The notes: generated from the letters alone by a model not told the origin. 64,000 nucleotides of DNA from an uncultured Bacteroidota bacterium (GCA_903854725.1 CAINWZ010000094.1:21525-85524); one strand, 5' to 3'; positions 26,699 through 36,058 are shown, counted from the stretch's first letter. A program made the numbers and translations.

Positions 26699-27607
26699 TT
26701 AGAATAAGCCTTTCTTTAAAGTTGTTTTTCCTTCTCCAATTTTGAATCCGTTATGATAAATTTCTACTAAATACTCACCTTCGGTGAATTTAGCATTTTT
26801 GATATCATAGCTTACAGGTAATTCTTTGTTTTGTTCGTATTGAACAGCTAATTTATTAGCATAAGCTTTAGATCCATCTTCTCTAGTATTGATTTTGCCA
26901 TTTTCGTTGAAAGCTTTACCGTCTGGACCAGTAATACATACAAATAGTTCTTGTGCACCAGTTGGGGTGATTTTATTCTTGTCAATTTGGAAAGACAAAC
27001 GAATCGTATTAGCTCTTTTAGTATTGTTTGTCATTTTCTCAGTACCATCTTCTTTAATCAATAAAGATTGAATACTAAAGGTAGAAGCGTGCAAGGTAGA
27101 ACCGATATCTTGTAATCTTTCTTTCTCTTTCTGAGTAGCTGTTAAATTAGTATTTAAGGTAGTATTAGTAGTAGTTAAAACTTCATTTTTCGCAGTTAAG
27201 TCTTTATTTTCTGCTTGTGCTTTACTAAGGTCTGCAAAAAGTCCAGATACTTTACCATTTAAATCAGTAATCAAAGATTTCGCTTCTGCTAATTCTTTGT
27301 CAGTAGCATCCTGCTTGCGTAAGATATTGCTGATATTAGATTTTAATTTTTGAATTTGTGTTGACTTCTCTAACAAATCACCTTGTAAGGTGGTATTTTG
27401 TTGCGTTAAAGAATCTGCTTTAGCGGAAACTTCAATAAAAGAAGCTTGAATTTGAGCTTTAGCACTATCAATTACGGCTACTTTATTATCGTAAGTAGTG
27501 ATAATTTCTGTTTTTGAACTATTGAAATAAATCCAAGAACCGATTAGGGCAACCACTAAAATCCCAATGATTATTTTACTGCTATTGCCAGATGATTCAT
27601 TACTCAT
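26699..27607 (-). CDS. Membrane-anchored coiled-coil protein of unknown function
   Basis: About 302 residues: short cytosolic tail (MSNESSGNSSK), one transmembrane segment IIIGILVVALIGSWIYF at about 12-28, a long coiled coil of roughly 120 residues rich in Gln, Leu, Lys and Thr, and a C-terminal beta-rich domain (IRLSFQIDKNKITPTGAQELFVCITGPDG to the end) that may be exposed on the far side of the membrane. No catalytic motif is visible. Similar Bacteroidota proteins are annotated only as hypothetical. The ORF track adds 17 unlikely residues from a TTG; ATG 27607 is preceded by TATCTTTA (27634-27641), a near match to the local promoter box. Confidence 0.75.
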   Translation of the reverse strand: MSNESSGNSSKIIIGILVVALIGSWIYFNSSKTEIITTYDNKVAVIDSAKAQIQASFIEVSAKADSLTQQNTTLQGDLLEKSTQIQKLKSNISNILRKQDATDKELAEAKSLITDLNGKVSGLFADLSKAQAENKDLTAKNEVLTTTNTTLNTNLTATQKEKERLQDIGSTLHASTFSIQSLLIKEDGTEKMTNNTKRANTIRLSFQIDKNKITPTGAQELFVCITGPDGKAFNENGKINTREDGSKAYANKLAVQYEQNKELPVSYDIKNAKFTEGEYLVEIYHNGFKIGEGKTTLKKGLF

Positions 27608-27745
27608 AAAAAAATATTTTTTGTTAATTTTGGTAAAGATACAAAAAAAGGTACACATTCCTATTTTTACTAATTTATGTTACTATACAATTGATTTTTA
27701 ATCAATTATTTAGAACTTTATTATCTTTAAAGTGCTGTTAATCTT

Positions 27746-27753
27746 TATATTTG
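27746..27753 (+). promoter_or_regulatory. TATATTTG box directly before holA
   Basis: Perfect TAnnTTTG box ending three bases before the holA ATG. If active it would give a leaderless mRNA; chance occurrence in AT-rich DNA is possible. Confidence 0.35.
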
Positions 27754-27756
27754 AAT

Positions 27757-28767
27757 ATGCCTACTTCTAAAATAATTGCGAACTGGAAAAAGAATGTTTT
27801 CGATGCCATTTATTGGCTAGAAGGAGAGGAGGCTTATTATATAGATCAAGTGGTAGAATATGCAGAAAAACAGCTTTTGCCTGAAGCAGAGCAAGCTTTT
27901 AATCTTACTATTTTTTATGGGAAAGACGCAGAATGGACGGATATTATGAACGCTTGTAAACGTTATCCGGTTTTTGCGGAGCGTCAAGTAGTCATTATCA
28001 AAGAAGCGCAACACATGGGTCAAATAGAGAAGCTAGAGGCGTATGTAGAAAAACCTTTATCCTCTACTATTTTAATTGTGGCGTATAAAGATAAAAATGT
28101 TGATGGGCGAAAAACTTTTGGTAAACTATTAAAGGCAAAAACCACTTTCATTGCTACCAAAAAAATGTATGATAGTAAATTGCCAGAATGGGTGAACGAG
28201 TGGGTGGCTGATAGAGGGTATCAAATTGCGCCCAAGGCAGTGCAGATTATCGTAGATCATATTGGAAATGATTTGAGCAGAATTCAAAATGAGTTAGAAA
28301 AATTAATTGTCAATTTAGGGGATAGAAAAAAGATGACGGAGGATGATATTGAAAAGTACATTGGAATTAGTAAAGAATACAATGCTTTTGAATTTCAAGA
28401 AGCTGTTGCGCAGAAAAATTTTGCAAAAGCGATTAGAATGATTCAATTTTTTGAGTCCAATAATAAAGCGGCACCGATACAATTAATATTACCCACTTTG
28501 TATGCCTTCTTTAGTAAATTGTATGCGATTTATGGATTAAATAGTAGTGATGAAAAAAGAATTATGAGTGAAGTGGGGGTTTCTTTTTTTGCAGTAAAAA
28601 TATACTTAGCCGCTTTAAGACAATATTCCTATTCTAAAGTAGAGCATATTTTAATGCTAATACACGAATACAATTTGAGAGTGGTTGGCATTCATGATGC
28701 AGACAATACAGATGCTGATTTGTTAAAAGAGTTAGTTATTAAAATAATGGACCCCTCTGTGAAGTAA
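27757..28767 (+). CDS. holA: DNA polymerase III, delta subunit
   Basis: Clamp-loader subunit that opens the beta sliding clamp. It has the divergent AAA+ layout of HolA: the N-terminal VYWLEGEE-like block (here IYWLEGEEAYYIDQVVEYAE), the central RQVVIIKEAQHM and SSTILIVAYKDKNVDGR segments, and a helical collar domain with LSRIQNELEKLIV. There is no working Walker A, as expected. The ORF track starts at TTG 27751, part of a TATATTTG box; ATG 27757 (MPTSKIIANWKK) gives 336 residues and the usual N-terminus. It converges on ribF. Confidence 0.92.
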   Translation: MPTSKIIANWKKNVFDAIYWLEGEEAYYIDQVVEYAEKQLLPEAEQAFNLTIFYGKDAEWTDIMNACKRYPVFAERQVVIIKEAQHMGQIEKLEAYVEKPLSSTILIVAYKDKNVDGRKTFGKLLKAKTTFIATKKMYDSKLPEWVNEWVADRGYQIAPKAVQIIVDHIGNDLSRIQNELEKLIVNLGDRKKMTEDDIEKYIGISKEYNAFEFQEAVAQKNFAKAIRMIQFFESNNKAAPIQLILPTLYAFFSKLYAIYGLNSSDEKRIMSEVGVSFFAVKIYLAALRQYSYSKVEHILMLIHEYNLRVVGIHDADNTDADLLKELVIKIMDPSVK

Positions 28768-28790
28768 GGATTTGCTATAACAAGAGCAAT

Positions 28791-29735
28791 CTATTTGTAT
28801 TTATTCAAAATAGTCGCTGCGGTAATTTTATCTTTCGCTAACTGTGATTTCAAGGCGTCTAATCCATCAAACTTCACTTCACCTCTAATATATTCATATA
28901 CTAATACAGTTAAATTTTGTTCATAGATGTCTTCATCAAAATTTAAAATATGCACTTCAATTACTTTTTTCTGCCCATCCACAGTAGGCCTAATGCCAAT
29001 ATTCATCATTCCATCCAATACATCATTGCCTAGGCAACTACCTTTTACTTTAACTGCATATACTCCATTGGAGGGGATAATTTTTTCTTCGTTATTAATA
29101 TGCAAGTTAGCCGTTGGAAAGCCTATGGTACGTCCAATCTGATTGCCTCTAACCACAAATCCATCAAAATGATAAGCATAACCTAAGAGGGCATTTGCTT
29201 TTTCAATGTTATTTTCAGATAAATAGTTTCTAATATGTGTTGAGCTTACAATTTCTCCGGCAACTATTTTTTCATTTATTTCCTCTACTTTAAATTGGAG
29301 TTCTTCTCCAAATTTCTTTAAAAGTTCAAAATTGCCATTTCTGCCATTCCCAAAACGATGATCGTATCCAACAATAATTGTGTGAGGGTGAAAATGATCA
29401 AATAGGAAGTCTTTTACGTATTGATTGGCAGATAAATTAGAAAAGGCGTAATCGAAATTTACCACCACTAGATGATCCACCTCGTTTTTTTCTAATAATT
29501 CAATTCGCTCCTCAAGGCTTGTTAATTGTTTAATTTCACCTGGAATAGAGGATATTATTTTTCTAGGATGTGGATGAAAGGTGATTATAACAGTTTCCCC
29601 GCCTACTTCAAGGGCAATCTGCTTCATTCTGCTTATGATTTGCTGATGTCCAATATGAACACCGTCAAAGGCTCCAGTGGTAATTACGGCATGTTTAAAT
29701 GCAGGTAATTGATTTAAATCGTAGTGAACAGTCAT
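28791..29735 (-). CDS. ribF: Bifunctional riboflavin kinase / FAD synthetase
   Basis: Makes FMN from riboflavin and then FAD. The N-terminal FAD synthetase domain has the nucleotidyltransferase motif FDGVHIGHQ at about 23-31 and the later ISSTHIRNYL. The C-terminal riboflavin kinase domain (about 185-310) shows GRTIGFPTANL, the PTAN metal/nucleotide motif, and GMMNIGIRPTV. Length 314 is standard. It is divergent from purM with back-to-back promoter boxes in the 68-base gap, so the two genes may influence each other. Confidence 0.95.
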   Translation of the reverse strand: MTVHYDLNQLPAFKHAVITTGAFDGVHIGHQQIISRMKQIALEVGGETVIITFHPHPRKIISSIPGEIKQLTSLEERIELLEKNEVDHLVVVNFDYAFSNLSANQYVKDFLFDHFHPHTIIVGYDHRFGNGRNGNFELLKKFGEELQFKVEEINEKIVAGEIVSSTHIRNYLSENNIEKANALLGYAYHFDGFVVRGNQIGRTIGFPTANLHINNEEKIIPSNGVYAVKVKGSCLGNDVLDGMMNIGIRPTVDGQKKVIEVHILNFDEDIYEQNLTVLVYEYIRGEVKFDGLDALKSQLAKDKITAATILNKYK

Positions 29736-29756
29736 CTTCGTTTGCTAAATATGGCA

Positions 29757-29790
29757 CAAATGTAAAACAATTGTACCTTTGTGCCACAAA
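29757..29790 (-). promoter_or_regulatory. Promoter of ribF
   Basis: On the minus strand TACATTTG (29757-29764) ends 21 bases before the ribF ATG. A TTTG (29787-29790) lies 22 bases further upstream, slightly longer than the N19 spacing. Confidence 0.5.
29774..29781 (+). promoter_or_regulatory. -7 box of purM
   Basis: TACCTTTG ends 22 bases before the purM ATG. It lies back to back with the ribF box, so only one RNA polymerase could occupy the pair at a time. Confidence 0.5.
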
Positions 29791-29803
29791 CCAATTTTGA
29801 TTC

Positions 29804-30982
29804 ATGTCATTGTATGCCCAACGCGGAGTTTCCGCTCAAAAAGAAGAAGTTCATGCTGCTATTCAGCATTTAGATCAAGGACTTTATCCTAATGCTTTTT
29901 GTAAGTTATATGCCGACTTTTTAGGAGGTAAAACTGACTACATTAATATCATGCATGCCGATGGGGCAGGCACAAAAAGCATATTGGCGTATATATATTG
30001 GAAAGAAACTGGAGATGCTAGTGTTTGGAGAGGCATTGCACAGGATGCCATTGCAATGAATTTAGATGATTTATTATGTGTGGGAATTTATGATCAAATT
30101 TTATTTTCTTCCACCATTGATAGAAATAAATTAGTTATTACAGGGGAGGTATTAAGTGAAGTGATTAATGCCACTCAAGATTTCTTTAATACATTAAAAA
30201 AATTTGGCATAAACATCGAATTTTTAGGGGGAGAGACTGCTGATGTGGGTGATGTTGTTAGGACGATTGCGGTAAATGGAACTATGACAGCTCGTTGGCC
30301 TAAAGAAAAATTAATTACAAACGATTTTATTGCAGCAGGTCAAGTAATTGTTGGCTTTTCTAGTTATGGTCAAGCTACATATGAAAATAGTTATAATAGT
30401 GGTTTAGGAAGTAATGGACTTACTAGTGCGAGGCACGATGTATTGCATCATGACTATGCAAAAAAATATCCAGAAACTTTTGAACCGGGCTTGAAAGAAG
30501 AAGTGGTCTATATTGGCAAAAATAAAATGACAGATGATTTAGCTATACCTGGTTATGGTAATATTTCGATAGGTAAATTATTATTAAGTCCAACGCGTAC
30601 TTATGCGCCATTGGTGAAAGCTATACTGGATAAGCATTTTAAAGCAGTAAAGGGGATGATTCATTGTAGTGGTGGAGGGCAGACTAAATGCATGAAATAT
30701 TTACCAGGCCCAATGCGAATTGTCAAAGATAATTTTATGGAAGTGCCTCCAATTTTTAAACTCATACAAGAAAATTCGGGAGCCAATGCCCGTGAAATGT
30801 ATCAGGTTTTTAACATGGGGCATCGATTAGAAATTTTTACAGACGAGCAATCCGCGCAAGATTTAATAGCCTTGGCTAAAACATTTAATATTGAAGCTCA
30901 AATTATTGGCAGCGTGGAAGCTTCTGCTCAAAAAGAGTTAATTTTAAAAGGAAGTTTTGGTACTGAAACATTTACCTATTAA
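29804..30982 (+). CDS. purM: Phosphoribosylformylglycinamidine cyclo-ligase (AIR synthetase)
   Basis: Closes the imidazole ring in purine synthesis, using ATP to turn FGAM into AIR. Seen: the N-terminal MHADGAGTKSILAYIYWKETGD block, AIAMNLDDLLCVG with metal-site residues, FLGGETADVGDVVRTI, and the C-terminal IHCSGGGQTKCMKYL with NMGHRLEIF. At 392 residues it is the longer Bacteroidota form (E. coli PurM is about 345). The start MSLYAQRGVSAQKEEV is supported by the promoter distance. Confidence 0.92.
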   Translation: MSLYAQRGVSAQKEEVHAAIQHLDQGLYPNAFCKLYADFLGGKTDYINIMHADGAGTKSILAYIYWKETGDASVWRGIAQDAIAMNLDDLLCVGIYDQILFSSTIDRNKLVITGEVLSEVINATQDFFNTLKKFGINIEFLGGETADVGDVVRTIAVNGTMTARWPKEKLITNDFIAAGQVIVGFSSYGQATYENSYNSGLGSNGLTSARHDVLHHDYAKKYPETFEPGLKEEVVYIGKNKMTDDLAIPGYGNISIGKLLLSPTRTYAPLVKAILDKHFKAVKGMIHCSGGGQTKCMKYLPGPMRIVKDNFMEVPPIFKLIQENSGANAREMYQVFNMGHRLEIFTDEQSAQDLIALAKTFNIEAQIIGSVEASAQKELILKGSFGTETFTY

Positions 30983-31036
30983 TTTTAAATGTTGAGTCAT
31001 TCTACATAAAAATATTTTATACTAACAAACTAGTTT

Positions 31037-31711
31037 ATGAGCGAAATAGTAGTACAATTAGAAAAGGTAAATATTTACCAAAGCGGTAATCTTATTTTAC
31101 AAGATGTAAATTTTAATGTACAAAAAGGAGAGTTTGTTTATTTAGTGGGCAAAACGGGTACAGGAAAAAGTAGTTTATTGAAAACATTATATGGGGAAAT
31201 TACCCTTACGGAAGGAATGGGTAAGGTGGTGGATTTTGATTTAAAAGAAATGGATTGGAAAAAACTTCCTTTTTTAAGAAGAAATTTAGGGGTAGTCTTT
31301 CAAGATTTTCAATTGTTAACCGACAGAAACGTGCATGAGAACTTGCGTTTTGTGTTAAAAGCAACAGGCTGGGAAGATGAGCGTTTGATAGAGCAAAAGA
31401 TAGAAGATGTCCTTGCTAAAGTGGGACTTCAAAATAAAGGCTTTAAAATGACCTATGAGATGAGTGGAGGTGAGCAGCAAAGAGTTGATATTGCTAGGGC
31501 GCTCTTAAATTCCCCTAAACTCATATTAGCAGACGAACCTACAGGGAGTCTAGATCCTGAAACCAGTGATGAAATCATGCAATTATTATTTCAAATAGCT
31601 AAGGATGACGGTACGGCTATAGTGATGGCTACCCACGATTTTATGGTGGTTGGTAAGTTCCCCTCTAGGACCTTAACCACCACAGGGGGAAGGCTTATCG
31701 AGCGCGCTTAA
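31037..31711 (+). CDS. ftsE: FtsE-like ABC transporter ATPase
   Basis: A 224-residue ABC ATPase of the FtsE/LolD type. Walker [10 protein letters not shown] at 38-46, Q-loop in [17 protein letters not shown], signature [16 protein letters not shown], Walker [14 protein letters not shown], and the H-loop MATHDF. The DRNVHENL stretch and size match FtsE, which with FtsX controls septal peptidoglycan hydrolases. FtsX is not adjacent, which is common in Bacteroidota, so LolD or a MacB-like ATPase remain alternatives. A TTG-N18-TATTTTAT element lies 16 bases before the ATG, an imperfect promoter. The smc gene follows after 93 bases. Confidence 0.8.
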   Translation: MSEIVVQLEKVNIYQSGNLILQDVNFNVQKGEFVYLVGKTGTGKSSLLKTLYGEITLTEGMGKVVDFDLKEMDWKKLPFLRRNLGVVFQDFQLLTDRNVHENLRFVLKATGWEDERLIEQKIEDVLAKVGLQNKGFKMTYEMSGGEQQRVDIARALLNSPKLILADEPTGSLDPETSDEIMQLLFQIAKDDGTAIVMATHDFMVVGKFPSRTLTTTGGRLIERA

Positions 31712-31750
31712 TTTTTCTCCACTAATTGTACACAAAATACCTTTTAGGGC

Positions 31751-31780
31751 TTGATTTCTTGGGTCTTTTTCTTATGTTCG
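31751..31780 (+). promoter_or_regulatory. Promoter of smc
   Basis: TTG (31751-31753), exactly 19 bases, then TATGTTCG (31773-31780), which ends 24 bases before the GTG start. The -7 box differs from TAnnTTTG at one base. Confidence 0.55.
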
Positions 31781-31804
31781 CAGACATAAAAAAGAAGATA
31801 ACAA

Positions 31805-34800
31805 GTGAGACTAAAGTCATTAGAAATCAAAGGGTTCAAGAGCTTTGCTGACAAAACAATAGTAAGTTTTGACGAGGGAATTACAGGTATTATCGGACCT
31901 AATGGTTGTGGTAAAAGTAATATCATTGATAGCATAAGATGGGTAATTGGAGAACAGAAAATTTCAGCTTTAAGAAGTGAGAATTTAGATTCTTTAGTTT
32001 TTAACGGAAGTAAAACAAGATCTGCAAGTAGTATGGCCGAAGTGAGCCTTACTTTCGAGAATACAAAAAATTTATTACCCACTGAGTTTAGCACGATAAC
32101 TGTAACGCGTCGTTTTTATAAAAACGGGGAGAGTGAATATCGATTAAATGATGTGGCTTGTCGTCTTAAAGACATTCACAATTTATTTTTAGATACCGGT
32201 GTTAGTACAGATAGTTATGCTATTATCGAATTAGGAATGGTAGATGATATCATTAAGGATAAAGATAATAGTCGTCGTAGAATGTTAGAGCAAGCTGCTG
32301 GTATAACTATTTACAAAACAAGAAAAAAAGAAGCGAAGAATAAATTAGATGCTACCGAACAAGATTTAGCGCGTATTGAAGATTTGTTATTTGAAATAAA
32401 TAACCAATTAAAAACATTAGAAAATCAAGCTAAAAAAGCAGAAAAGTATTTTGAGATCAAAAAAGATTACAAAGACACTGCCATTGAGCTTGCTAAAGCT
32501 TCTTTAGAAGGTTTTAATATTAGCTATAAGGAATTAAACGACCAACAAGAAGCAGAAACAGATAAGAAGTTTCAGCTAGAAGCTGCTATTGCATTGGAAG
32601 AAGCCGCATTAGAACAAGAGCGTGTTGTTTTTATTGAAAAAGAGAAAGGGTTGCAAGTAATGCAACATCAATTCAATGATAGTTTATCTTTATTAAGAAC
32701 AAAAGAAAACGATAAGAACTTAGCGGCACAGCGTTTAGATTATTTGAATGACAAGGAAGCTAGTTTACAAGAATTTTTATTAAAAGCAGAAGGGCAATTA
32801 AAAACAATTGGTGATTCTATTGAATATACCAAGTTGCAAGTAGTAGAAGAAGAAAAAATATACCAAGATTTTAAAACAAGAGTAGATCAATCTCAAACAG
32901 CATTAACTGAAAAAAGAGATTCATTTGATAGTCAAAGAGCTGTTTTAGATAATTTACGTCAATCCTATCAGCAAATTCAACGCAATCAATTTGATGCCGA
33001 GAAAAAAGTGGCGGTATCTGATACTTCTATTCAAAACGTACAAAGAAGTCATCAACAAATAGCCGAAGAGCAGCAACATAGAATTGCGCAAATTGGGGAT
33101 ATAACTTCACAATTAGCCACTAAAGAAAGCGATTTAGAAACCAATAAATCGCATTTAGCAGCCTTGCAAATTCAACACGATACAGCAAGAGCTAGTATTT
33201 TTGAAACCCAAGAGCAATTAGAAATACTCAGATCAGAGTTGGCAGAGCAAACAAGAAAATTAGATGCGAAGAAGAATGAATATGATTTATTAAAGAGTTT
33301 GGTTGATTCTATGGAAGGTTATCCAGAGAGTGTTAAATTCTTACATAAGAATACTGGCTGGAATCATCAAGCGCCTATTTTATCAGATATTTTATATGTT
33401 CAAGAAGCGTATCGTGCTGCGGTGGAGAATGTATTAGAACCTTATTTGAACTATTATGTCGTAAATGATTTGAAAGAGGGAATGCAAGCGGTTCAATTGT
33501 TAGATGATAACAAAAAGGGCAAGGCGAATTTCTTTTTATTAGATCAATTAAATGGAGCAAGTGCTACTGCAGCGCCTGCTAATACTATTGCTGCTTTATC
33601 TGTAATTGAAATTGATAGTAAATACAGTGCTTTGGCTAATCATTTATTAGGCAATGTTTTTATTGCAGAAAATGAACAAGCATTATCTGGTGATTATGCT
33701 GGTGTAATTTTGGAGAAATCGGGTAAGTATGTTAGAGGAAAGTATACTTTAACAGGAGGCAGTGTTGGTTTATTTGAAGGCAAGAAAATAGGACGTGCTA
33801 AAAATTTAGAGAAGCTTTTAGAAGATATTCAAGCGCAAGAAAAAATAGTGAATGAATTAAAGAATAATATTCAAACACAACATAATTCTGTATTGCAATT
33901 TAACGAGCTTTTAAAGGAGAATGAAATACGATCAACAGAACAAGCTGTTAATACTTTAATCAATGAGGTATTTGCTAATAAAAATAGATTAGAAAATTTA
34001 CAATTGGCCCAAGAGTCAGCCATTGTTAAGTTGAAAGAATTTGAGGATAAGATTACAGAAGAACACCTGGCTATAGCGGACACAAGAGTAGCTTTAGAAG
34101 CTTTGAATATTTCATTACAACAAACACAGACTAGTTTAAATGATGTTGAATTGGCTTATCAAGCAGCTGAGCAAGCGTATCATTTAGCTTCGGGCGAATT
34201 CAATGAAATGAATTTGCAATTAACGAAGCAGTATAGTAAAATAGAAGCTTTACAACAGGAAGTTGTATTTAAGGAAAATCAATTGAATGATTTACATGCG
34301 CAAATTCAAAGCAATAGTGTTCAATTAACAGAAGCCAGTGCAGCCATTGTAGAAAGTCGTGAGCAATTGGCTCAGTTAGAAGCTGAATTGGTTACTTTAC
34401 TTAAGACAAAAGAAGAAGAAGAGCAGAAATTAAACGAGGCAGATCAAGCGTATTATAATTTACGTACTATTTTACAGGAGAAAGAGAGTGCTTTGAGAAT
34501 GCAGATTAAGTCTAAAGAGTTAATTGATCAATTGATTAATGAAATCAAAGACCAACTTAATAATTTAAAATTACAGTTGTCTGGAATGAAAGAGCGTTTG
34601 AATGTTGAATTTAAAGTGGAGTTAGAGGAGATATTAGACGAAGGAAGAGCTACTGAAATATCTTTAGAAGAATTACAAGCTAGTGCGGATAGAATGAAAA
34701 AACGTTTAGAGAACATGGGTGAAGTGAATCCAACAGCCATTGAAGCCTATACAGAAATGAAAAAACGTTACGATTTCATTTTAGACCAAAAGAATGACTT

Positions 34801-35323
34801 AGTAACGGCTAAGGAAAGTTTAATGCTCACCATTCAAGAAGTGGAAGCAACTGCCAATAAAGCTTTCTTGGAAACATATAATCAAGCTAGAGAAAACTTC
34901 CAAAAGGTATTTAAAGCCTTATTCACAGAAGAAGATTCTTGTGATTTAATATTAGTAGATCCAGAGAATTTAGCGGAAACAGCTGTGGAAATTGTGGCAC
35001 GTCCTAAAGGTAAAAAACCATCTTCTATTAGTCAATTAAGTGGAGGAGAAAGAACCTTAACAGCCACTGCTATGTTATTTGCTATTTATTTAATTAAGCC
35101 AGCACCATTCTGTATTTTAGATGAGGTAGATGCGCCATTAGATGATGCCAACGTAGGTAAGTTCACGCAGATGATTCAGAAATTTAGCGACAATTCGCAG
35201 TTTATCATTGTAACACACAATAAACAAACGATGAGTGCGGTGGATGTTATTTACGGAGTGACCATGCAGGAGCCTGGTGTGAGTAAGTTAGTGCCTGTAG
35301 ATTTTAGAAGCTTAAGCAACTAA
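31805..35323 (+). CDS. smc: Chromosome segregation protein SMC
   Basis: Condensin ATPase that compacts and helps separate sister chromosomes. Walker A is GPNGCGKSN at 31-39, the first coiled-coil arm runs from about 165 to 500, the hinge from about 510 to 640 (GYPESVKFLHKN to GLFEGKK), and the second arm follows to about 1020. The C-terminal head carries the ABC signature QLSGGERTLTATAMLFAIYL and Walker B CILDEVDAPLDDANV. Length 1172 is normal. The start is GTG; MRLKSLEIKGFKSFADKT is the canonical N-terminus and a promoter at standard distance supports it. ScpA and ScpB are not nearby. Confidence 0.97.
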   Translation: MRLKSLEIKGFKSFADKTIVSFDEGITGIIGPNGCGKSNIIDSIRWVIGEQKISALRSENLDSLVFNGSKTRSASSMAEVSLTFENTKNLLPTEFSTITVTRRFYKNGESEYRLNDVACRLKDIHNLFLDTGVSTDSYAIIELGMVDDIIKDKDNSRRRMLEQAAGITIYKTRKKEAKNKLDATEQDLARIEDLLFEINNQLKTLENQAKKAEKYFEIKKDYKDTAIELAKASLEGFNISYKELNDQQEAETDKKFQLEAAIALEEAALEQERVVFIEKEKGLQVMQHQFNDSLSLLRTKENDKNLAAQRLDYLNDKEASLQEFLLKAEGQLKTIGDSIEYTKLQVVEEEKIYQDFKTRVDQSQTALTEKRDSFDSQRAVLDNLRQSYQQIQRNQFDAEKKVAVSDTSIQNVQRSHQQIAEEQQHRIAQIGDITSQLATKESDLETNKSHLAALQIQHDTARASIFETQEQLEILRSELAEQTRKLDAKKNEYDLLKSLVDSMEGYPESVKFLHKNTGWNHQAPILSDILYVQEAYRAAVENVLEPYLNYYVVNDLKEGMQAVQLLDDNKKGKANFFLLDQLNGASATAAPANTIAALSVIEIDSKYSALANHLLGNVFIAENEQALSGDYAGVILEKSGKYVRGKYTLTGGSVGLFEGKKIGRAKNLEKLLEDIQAQEKIVNELKNNIQTQHNSVLQFNELLKENEIRSTEQAVNTLINEVFANKNRLENLQLAQESAIVKLKEFEDKITEEHLAIADTRVALEALNISLQQTQTSLNDVELAYQAAEQAYHLASGEFNEMNLQLTKQYSKIEALQQEVVFKENQLNDLHAQIQSNSVQLTEASAAIVESREQLAQLEAELVTLLKTKEEEEQKLNEADQAYYNLRTILQEKESALRMQIKSKELIDQLINEIKDQLNNLKLQLSGMKERLNVEFKVELEEILDEGRATEISLEELQASADRMKKRLENMGEVNPTAIEAYTEMKKRYDFILDQKNDLVTAKESLMLTIQEVEATANKAFLETYNQARENFQKVFKALFTEEDSCDLILVDPENLAETAVEIVARPKGKKPSSISQLSGGERTLTATAMLFAIYLIKPAPFCILDEVDAPLDDANVGKFTQMIQKFSDNSQFIIVTHNKQTMSAVDVIYGVTMQEPGVSKLVPVDFRSLSN

Positions 35324-35380
35324 ATTTTATAACCACCGAATAATAAATGGGGTTAACCGTAAATTAAATAAAATTGATAC

Positions 35381-35419
35381 AATAAAAGGGAAGCTTTGCT
35401 TAAAGGCTTCCCTTTTATT
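35381..35419 (+). terminator. Terminator of smc
   Basis: Perfect 14-bp inverted repeat AATAAAAGGGAAGC / GCTTCCCTTTTATT with an 11-base loop, 57 bases after the smc stop. Confidence 0.9.
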
Positions 35420-35466
35420 ATATAACCCTTTAATTAGCAATAAGTTTAATGTTTAAACTATAAAAA

Positions 35467-35919
35467 TTGATAAAATCGGCCTCTATATTATTTCTAACTT
35501 GTTTTTTATTGTATCTGCCTTTTAGTAGACAGCCAGATTATTTTGATAGTGAAATTGCCCCGGCAATTATAAAATGGCAACCTAATGAATTAATAGAACA
35601 AGGGGGGAAAGTGAAGGTGGGTAGTTTAGTGGCCGTGTATTCTGAATTTGGTAAACAATATGCCATTGTGATTGATAGTGCCCAATATGCCTCTCAACTA
35701 GGTAAAAAGGTAGAAGTAATCTATGAATTAAGCAATCCTCATAAAGCTGTTATAAATAAGCTTTGGGGGTATTGGCTTATTCCCATTGAATTGGCTTGGT
35801 CTTTTGGCTTTTTCTTTATTTTATTAGGTATTGCCTATGCTACAACGCACCGCCCGCATCCCAGCGCCATCGCCGAGCAATTAAAAGCAGAGGAAGGGCC
35901 TAAGAAAAAATACGAGTAA
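35467..35919 (+). CDS. Small membrane protein, DUF3592-like
   Basis: A 150-residue protein with an N-terminal hydrophobic segment (ASILFLTCFLLYLPF), a beta-rich middle (VKVGSLVAVYSEF to VEVIYELSNPHKAVI) and a C-terminal membrane span (YWLIPIELAWSFGFFFILLGIAYA). The pattern of a short extracytoplasmic SH3-like domain ending in YELSNPHKA between two helices resembles DUF3592. Function unknown. The only available start after an in-frame stop is TTG 35467; TAAGTTTA, close to the local promoter box, lies 18 bases before it, which supports this start. It ends in a charged tail EEGPKKKYE. Confidence 0.6.
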   Translation: MIKSASILFLTCFLLYLPFSRQPDYFDSEIAPAIIKWQPNELIEQGGKVKVGSLVAVYSEFGKQYAIVIDSAQYASQLGKKVEVIYELSNPHKAVINKLWGYWLIPIELAWSFGFFFILLGIAYATTHRPHPSAIAEQLKAEEGPKKKYE

Positions 35920-35947
35920 TAAGTCTATAAAAAGTGCTAAAATCTAA

Positions 35948-36022
35948 AAAGAATAAATGCTATGCCGAGCATACATTGTGAGCGAAGTAATCTGAGAGTC
36001 GAGCTATAGGTGTTTATTCTTT
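35948..36022. repeat. Long-loop inverted repeat with a GAGCGAAGT core, possibly a degenerate intergenic repeat
   Basis: Perfect 10-bp arms AAAGAATAAA / TTTATTCTTT enclose about 55 bases with inner partial pairing (CTAT / ATAG). The centre holds GCCGAGC, GAGCGAAGTAATCTGAGAG and GTCGAGC. The GAGCGAAGT phrase resembles dispersed intergenic repeats I know from other Bacteroidota, but only one copy is in this window. No T run follows, so it is not a normal terminator. Confidence 0.4.
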
Positions 36023-36058
36023 AAAGATTTTAAAAATGGGTAACTATAATTTTGTGGA

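Noticed and set aside
27751-27756. TTG start of holA
   Set aside because: The TTG is the end of a TATATTTG box. The ATG two codons later matches the usual HolA N-terminus.
31744-34740. Minus-strand ORFs over smc (116, 61, 70 and 70 residues)
   Set aside because: Antisense shadows of a long, well-conserved coding region with no recognisable product.
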